A DNA stretch of 64,000 nucleotides from a candidate division WOR-3 bacterium (GTDB taxonomy: Bacteria > Hydrothermota > Tepidihabitantia > Tepidihabitantales > Tepidihabitantaceae). The position numbers were made by a program, and so were the translations under genes. Position 1 is the first letter of the stretch. Every line of letters starts with the position of its first letter. The stretch lies in contig JBDRTY010000001.1 in NCBI GenBank assembly GCA_039801085.1, positions 374,852 through 438,851 of the forward strand, read 5' to 3'. Below are positions 60,224 through 64,000 of this stretch, piece after piece. The notes beneath the pieces are model-generated. The model was not told the DNA's origin, made no database searches, and worked only from the letters and a program-made list of their open reading frames with translations.

Positions 60224-61630
60224 GTGGACTTCCTGAGTCTGCTCCGGCGCAAACAGGCACGGGGCAGACTGCGGGCGGAGGAAATCGCCTGGCTGGTGGA
60301 CAGCTATGTCAAAGGTGAGATTCCGGACTACCAGATGGCCGCCTGGCTGATGGCGGTCTATCTGCGTGGACTGGACAAGTCGGAAACGGTTACCCTGACC
60401 CGGGCGATCATGAACTCGGGTGTGATTCTGGATCTGAGTGCCATTCCGGGTCCGAAGATTGACAAACACTCCACCGGCGGTGTCGGTGACAAGGTCTCGC
60501 TGGTGCTGTCGCCACTGGTTGCCGCCTGCGGGGTCGTGGTGCCGATGATTTCGGGAAGAAGCCTTGGTCACACCGGCGGCACGCTGGACAAACTGGAGTC
60601 GATTCCCGGCTTCCGGACCAATCTTACAGTGGCGGAATTCCGGGCCGCGCTGGAGAAAAACGGGGTGGCGCTCGCCGGGCAGACTGACGAGCTCTGTCCG
60701 GCGGACCGCAAGCTTTACGCCCTGCGGGATGTTACCGGTACGGTGGATTCGATACCGCTGATTGCTGCCAGTATCATGTCCAAGAAGCTGGCAGAAGGAA
60801 TTGACGGGCTGGTGCTGGATGTCAAGACGGGCCGGGGGGCGTTCATGTCAACCCGGCGCCAGGCGCGCAAGCTCGCCCGGCTGATGATTGAGATCGGCAG
60901 TGCCCTGGGGTGCCGGGTGCGGGCACTCCTGACCAGCATGTCTCAGCCCCTAGGCCGGGCAGTCGGCAATGCACTTGAGGTCCGGGAGGCGATCGCTACG
61001 CTCCGGGGTGACGGTCCTGAAGACCTGCTCGAGGTGACGTTGACGCTCGGCAGTGAGATGTTGCTTCTGGCCGGTCTCGCTCAGAAACCGCAGCAGGCGC
61101 GGCGGCTGCTGCTGCGGGCGCTGCATCAGGGCAGGGGGCTGGAAAAGTTCCGGGCGGTGATTGCGACGCAGGGAGGTGATCCGGCGGTGGTAGACAATCC
61201 TGATCTGCTGCCCCAGGCCCGATATCAGCAGCCGGTATATGCCACCGGTTCAGGTTATGTCAAGTCAATCGATGCCCTCGAGGTCGGACTGCTGGGGCTG
61301 GAGATCGGTCTTGGCCGGAAGAAACTTGATGATGTCATCGACCCCGGAGCGGGTTTCATCTTTCTCAAGAAGGTTGGCGAACTGGTGAAGAAGGGGGAGA
61401 CGGTGGCGGTGGTGCATGCCGGCACCCTGCAGTTGGCGGAGAAGACAGGAGCGGCACTGGCACAATGTTTCACCTATTCTGACCGGAAGGTGGAGCCGGA
61501 GGAACTAGTGCTGGAACGGCTGGGGGATGTAGAGGAAAGGCGGAAGGTGAGGAAAGTGCTCAGACTGCGCCAGCGTTATTCCGGATCACAAGCAGCTTCC
61601 CTTAAGGTTCAGGACCAGAGACCAGATTGA
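60224..61630 (+). CDS. Pyrimidine-nucleoside/thymidine phosphorylase
   Basis: A protein of 468 residues with GTG start at 60224, 15 bp after secY. Signature around residues 110-125: ISGRSLGHTGGTLDKLE, with the glycine-rich PKIDKHSTGGVGDKVSL binding phosphate. It splits pyrimidine nucleosides with phosphate to base plus (deoxy)ribose-1-phosphate. About 30 residues longer than B. subtilis Pdp because of a charged C-terminal tail (EERRKVRKVLRLRQRY). It probably shares the rplR-secY transcript. The 222 bp after it hold no gene. Confidence 0.93.
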   Translation: MDFLSLLRRKQARGRLRAEEIAWLVDSYVKGEIPDYQMAAWLMAVYLRGLDKSETVTLTRAIMNSGVILDLSAIPGPKIDKHSTGGVGDKVSLVLSPLVAACGVVVPMISGRSLGHTGGTLDKLESIPGFRTNLTVAEFRAALEKNGVALAGQTDELCPADRKLYALRDVTGTVDSIPLIAASIMSKKLAEGIDGLVLDVKTGRGAFMSTRRQARKLARLMIEIGSALGCRVRALLTSMSQPLGRAVGNALEVREAIATLRGDGPEDLLEVTLTLGSEMLLLAGLAQKPQQARRLLLRALHQGRGLEKFRAVIATQGGDPAVVDNPDLLPQARYQQPVYATGSGYVKSIDALEVGLLGLEIGLGRKKLDDVIDPGAGFIFLKKVGELVKKGETVAVVHAGTLQLAEKTGAALAQCFTYSDRKVEPEELVLERLGDVEERRKVRKVLRLRQRYSGSQAASLKVQDQRPD

Positions 61631-61799
61631 CAACCGGGCTGACAGTTACCCGGAGTATACCCCGGAAAATCGGAATTGCAACTGGAAACCGATTCGCTAA
61701 CAACTTGCCATTTCAAGAATTATAAGAAAATGCCGAAGAATTCCGCATCCCCCTGATGTGAAAAAACAGCTGTTTATGGCTCTAATTTATTTAATTGGC

Positions 61800-61828
61800 T
61801 TGACTTGCTGGGGAGAATGATTTAAAAT
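61800..61828 (+). promoter_or_regulatory. Promoter for the 61853 gene
   Basis: TTGACT (61800-61805), 17-bp spacer, TAAAAT (61823-61828); leader with TAGGAGGT before the ATG. Confidence 0.65.
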
Positions 61829-61852
61829 TAAGATAATAGGAGGTAGAGAGCA

Positions 61853-62611
61853 ATGATGCTGATAGCACTGTTAATTCTTTTTAACGGCTATGAGGTGGAA
61901 TGGCAGTTTCCGGTCCAGAAGGGTTGGGTGACTGTAGGACCGGATGTCGACGGCGACAGTCTGCCCGAACTGGTGATCAGATACGGTTATGCGCACCGGG
62001 ATTCCTTGGGTTTTGTCAGCGGTGTCACCCGGCAGTTGTTCTGGACCGTCCCCAACCCTTATCCCGGCTGGCACAACTGGGAGGTAATTGGTGCTGGGAA
62101 CATGGATGGTGACGCTGCCAAGGAGCTGCTGGTTTACGGCTTCAGCTACTCCTATCCCAGTTACTCCCTGAGGTTCCGCATCTACGACTGTGCCACTCAG
62201 ACCGTTGAATTTGAGAGTCCGGAGTTCACAAGTTATGAGTTTCCCTATCCACTGCTTTCCGATCTCGATGGAGACCACAGAGCCGAGGTCATCGTCAACT
62301 ATGGTGACACCTTGAACAGCACCTGTCTTGTTTACGGCTGGACCGGTGCCGGTATCAGCGGGTATGAATTAAAGAATCAGCGCGGCACAACCGCGCTGCC
62401 GGTGCCGGCGTCGCGCCGGGTCCTGATTCCGGCGGTCCGGGGTTATCCGGTGAGCATCCGGGATGCAGCGGGCAGGGTGATTCGGAGATTGACGGCGGAG
62501 CAGGAGTTTCTTTTCTGGGACGGAATTGATGCAGCGGGTCAGCCGGTTGTGCCGGGAATCTACTTTTATGACAATGGAGCGACACAGGGGAAAATTGAGC
62601 TGATGCAGTGA
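61853..62611 (+). CDS. Secreted FG-GAP-like protein with C-terminal FlgD-like module
   Basis: A protein of 252 residues; ATG 61853 follows TAGGAGG. A short hydrophobic N terminus (MLIALLILFNG) is the probable signal. Calcium-loop-like FG-GAP repeats are seen (GPDVDGDSLPELVIRYG, GNMDGDAAKELLVYG, LSDLDGDHRAEVIVNYG). The C-terminal 75 residues resemble the FlgD Ig-like/sorting domain (IRDAAGRVIRRLTAEQEF, GIDAAGQPVVPGIYFYD) without the terminal Lys/Arg tail of the others. Surface location inferred. Confidence 0.75.
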   Translation: MMLIALLILFNGYEVEWQFPVQKGWVTVGPDVDGDSLPELVIRYGYAHRDSLGFVSGVTRQLFWTVPNPYPGWHNWEVIGAGNMDGDAAKELLVYGFSYSYPSYSLRFRIYDCATQTVEFESPEFTSYEFPYPLLSDLDGDHRAEVIVNYGDTLNSTCLVYGWTGAGISGYELKNQRGTTALPVPASRRVLIPAVRGYPVSIRDAAGRVIRRLTAEQEFLFWDGIDAAGQPVVPGIYFYDNGATQGKIELMQ

Positions 62612-62636
62612 ACCGGTCTCAGCCGGGTGATTTTGA

Positions 62637-62664
62637 TTGCCTCCTGACAGCGGTTCATTATATT
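62637..62664 (+). promoter_or_regulatory. Promoter for the 62673 gene (near-leaderless)
   Basis: TTGCCT (62637-62642), 16-bp spacer, TATATT (62659-62664), 8 nt to GTG 62673. Confidence 0.45.
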
Positions 62665-62672
62665 CCCAGATA

Positions 62673-64000
62673 GTGAAAGAACTGGAAGTGGTTGCCGATC
62701 CGACGATTCAGAGTCGGGTACAGGAGTTACTCCAGCCCCGGTTTTACGGTTCCGGAGTCCGGCGGGTAAAACTGATTCAGACCCACACCTCCTGGGTTTT
62801 CATCGCCGGCGAGTTTGCCTACAAGGTGAAGAAGCCGGTAAACTTCGGGTTTCTGGACTATACCACCCTTTCAGCACGGAAATTTTTCTGCTACGAGGAG
62901 CTGCGGTTGAACCGGCAGCTGGCGCCCGAGCTTTACCTTGATGTTCTGCCGATTACAGAAGAAAGGGGAAGATTGAGGCTGGGCGGTCAGGGAAAGGTGG
63001 TTGACTACTGTGTGAAGATGCAGGCGCTGCCCCAGTCGGCAATCATGACTGAAAGGCTGAAAAATGGTCAGGTGACCTTTGAACAGATTGACGAAATTGC
63101 CCGGCTCGTTGCCCGCTTTCACCAGCAGGCGGAGCGGGGCGAGGAGATCAGCCGTTACGGTTCAAGCGAGATCATCAGACTGAACTGGGATGAGAACTTC
63201 GCCCAGACACTGGATTTTATCGGCAGGACGATCAGCCGGCGGGCTTTTGACGAAATCAGAAGCCTGGTGGAGCGGTTTATCAGCGGGCACCGGGAGGTTT
63301 TCCGGCAGCGGCGGCGCCAGGGGTTTGTGCGCCGGTGCCATGGTGATCTGCACTCGAAAAACATCTTTCTTGCTGACCGGACCTACATCTTTGACTGCAT
63401 TGAGTTCAACCCCCGGTTTTCCTGTTCGGATGTTGCGTCGGAGATCGCCTTCATGGCGATGGACTTGGACTTTCATCAGCGGCATGACCTGGCGAATTTC
63501 TTTGTTGAGCGCTACTGGGCGCTCACCGGGGATCAGGGCATGCTCGGTCTGCTCCGATTTTATCAATGTTATCGTGCCTATGTCCGGGGCAAGGTTACGG
63601 GTTTTCAGCTGAATGATCCTGGTGTGCCGGCTGATATCCGGCGGCAGGCGCAATTAACTGCCCGGCGCTATTTTGACTTGGCGCTACGCTATGCCCGGCT
63701 GCTGGAGGCAAAGCCGTTTCTGGTTGTTTTCGCCGGTCTGCCCGGTGTGGGCAAGAGTTTTCTTGCCCGGCACTTTGCCGCCCGGACACTGGCGATGCAT
63801 CTGCTTTCCGATTCAATCCGCAAGCAGCTTTGCGGTATTCCGGTCAGCGCACGCCGGTTTGACGGCTACGGCAGGGGGATATATGCGCCCGAGGTGAGCC
63901 AGCGAACGTATGATGAACTTTTCCACCGGGCTGAGGTATTTCTCGTTGGAGGAATCAGTGTGGTGCTGGATGCCACTTTTACCGGCGAAGAGAGCCGGCA
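62673..64000 (+). CDS. Two-domain kinase: APH-like domain plus AAA-type P-loop kinase (3' truncated)
   Basis: 442 residues are visible from GTG 62673 and the frame is open at the window end. The N-terminal 340 residues are an aminoglycoside-phosphotransferase-like domain (COG2187 type) with AYKVKKPVNFGFLDY (Lys) and the catalytic loop VRRCHGDLHSKNIF plus FDCIEFNP. From about residue 350 a P-loop kinase domain (COG0645 type) begins: FAGLPGVGKSFLARHFAA (Walker A), then SDSIRKQL and VVLDATFTGEESR. Such fusions are widespread and uncharacterised; a small-molecule kinase role is likely, antibiotic resistance is not implied. Confidence 0.85.
   Translation, partial: MKELEVVADPTIQSRVQELLQPRFYGSGVRRVKLIQTHTSWVFIAGEFAYKVKKPVNFGFLDYTTLSARKFFCYEELRLNRQLAPELYLDVLPITEERGRLRLGGQGKVVDYCVKMQALPQSAIMTERLKNGQVTFEQIDEIARLVARFHQQAERGEEISRYGSSEIIRLNWDENFAQTLDFIGRTISRRAFDEIRSLVERFISGHREVFRQRRRQGFVRRCHGDLHSKNIFLADRTYIFDCIEFNPRFSCSDVASEIAFMAMDLDFHQRHDLANFFVERYWALTGDQGMLGLLRFYQCYRAYVRGKVTGFQLNDPGVPADIRRQAQLTARRYFDLALRYARLLEAKPFLVVFAGLPGVGKSFLARHFAARTLAMHLLSDSIRKQLCGIPVSARRFDGYGRGIYAPEVSQRTYDELFHRAEVFLVGGISVVLDATFTGEESR

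Noticed and set aside
62673-64000. Aminoglycoside resistance gene
   Set aside because: The APH-like domain belongs to a fusion family with a P-loop kinase and is typical of chromosomes without any resistance role.

Overview
The window is a compact, GC-rich bacterial chromosome segment with about 56 protein genes, one tRNA, the RNase P RNA and almost no spare space. The best guess for the host is an uncultivated lineage of the FCB (Fibrobacteres-Chlorobi-Bacteroidetes)/WOR-3 neighbourhood, probably thermophilic or anaerobic. The reasons are eight secreted proteins ending in a type-IX-like C-terminal sorting module, a DUF4837 protein, hydrogenase maturation genes, an archaeal/eukaryotic-type prolyl-tRNA synthetase, an NfnAB pair and a tryptophanase. 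This placement is an inference; no rRNA is present.

Layout. 1-5050: two secreted beta-propeller genes with nearly identical 3' ends, each followed by a cluster of GTCATT...AATGAC inverted repeats, with two small secreted or outer-membrane genes between them. 5057-9480 (minus): MFS transporter, secreted BNR-like protein, lipoprotein phosphoesterase, beta-barrel protein. 9576-20792: large YVTN propeller, tryptophanase plus nitrilase, secreted serpin (minus), acyl-CoA synthetase, RmuC, BNR propeller. 20854-26559: rpsP-khpA-trmD-rplS-rnhB-yraN-comM operon (rimM missing) and a nucleotide-sugar dehydrogenase. 26556-31375 (minus): DUF2703 and methyltransferase genes, RNase P RNA, then glnA-ridA-TPR-hycI. 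31459-34751: arcC, a conserved secreted protein, DUF89 and hypC. 34748-39683 (minus): two two-gene surface cassettes with a duplicated promoter and signal peptide. 39690-41197 (minus): DegT aminotransferase and PTS EIIA. 41284-46347: ligA-recG-DUF4837. 46349-48651 (minus): alpha-oxoamine synthase plus GNAT acyltransferase, a candidate sphingolipid pair. 48767-53607: proS, a 5'-nucleotidase-like/ComEA fusion (minus), a CARDB-like secreted protein. 53629-53944 (minus): initiator tRNA and a small membrane protein. 54115-61630: nfnAB, ddl, a split ribosomal operon rplR-rpsE-rpmD-rplO-secY, pyrimidine-nucleoside phosphorylase. The window ends in a truncated two-domain kinase-like gene.

The most striking global signal is in the promoters. 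TTGNNN/TANNNT boxes with 16-17 bp spacing can be read in front of most operons. For about a dozen housekeeping genes the -10 box ends only 3-9 nt before the start codon, so their mRNAs should be leaderless or nearly so. The secreted-protein genes, in contrast, mostly keep a leader and a strong Shine-Dalgarno sequence. This pattern also fixes several start codons. Other points of interest are the duplicated promoter plus signal-peptide cassette, paired 11-bp hairpins in front of two propeller genes, a degenerate phosphatase fused to a DNA-binding helix-hairpin-helix domain, a LigA motif-I substitution, and an unusual initiator tRNA.
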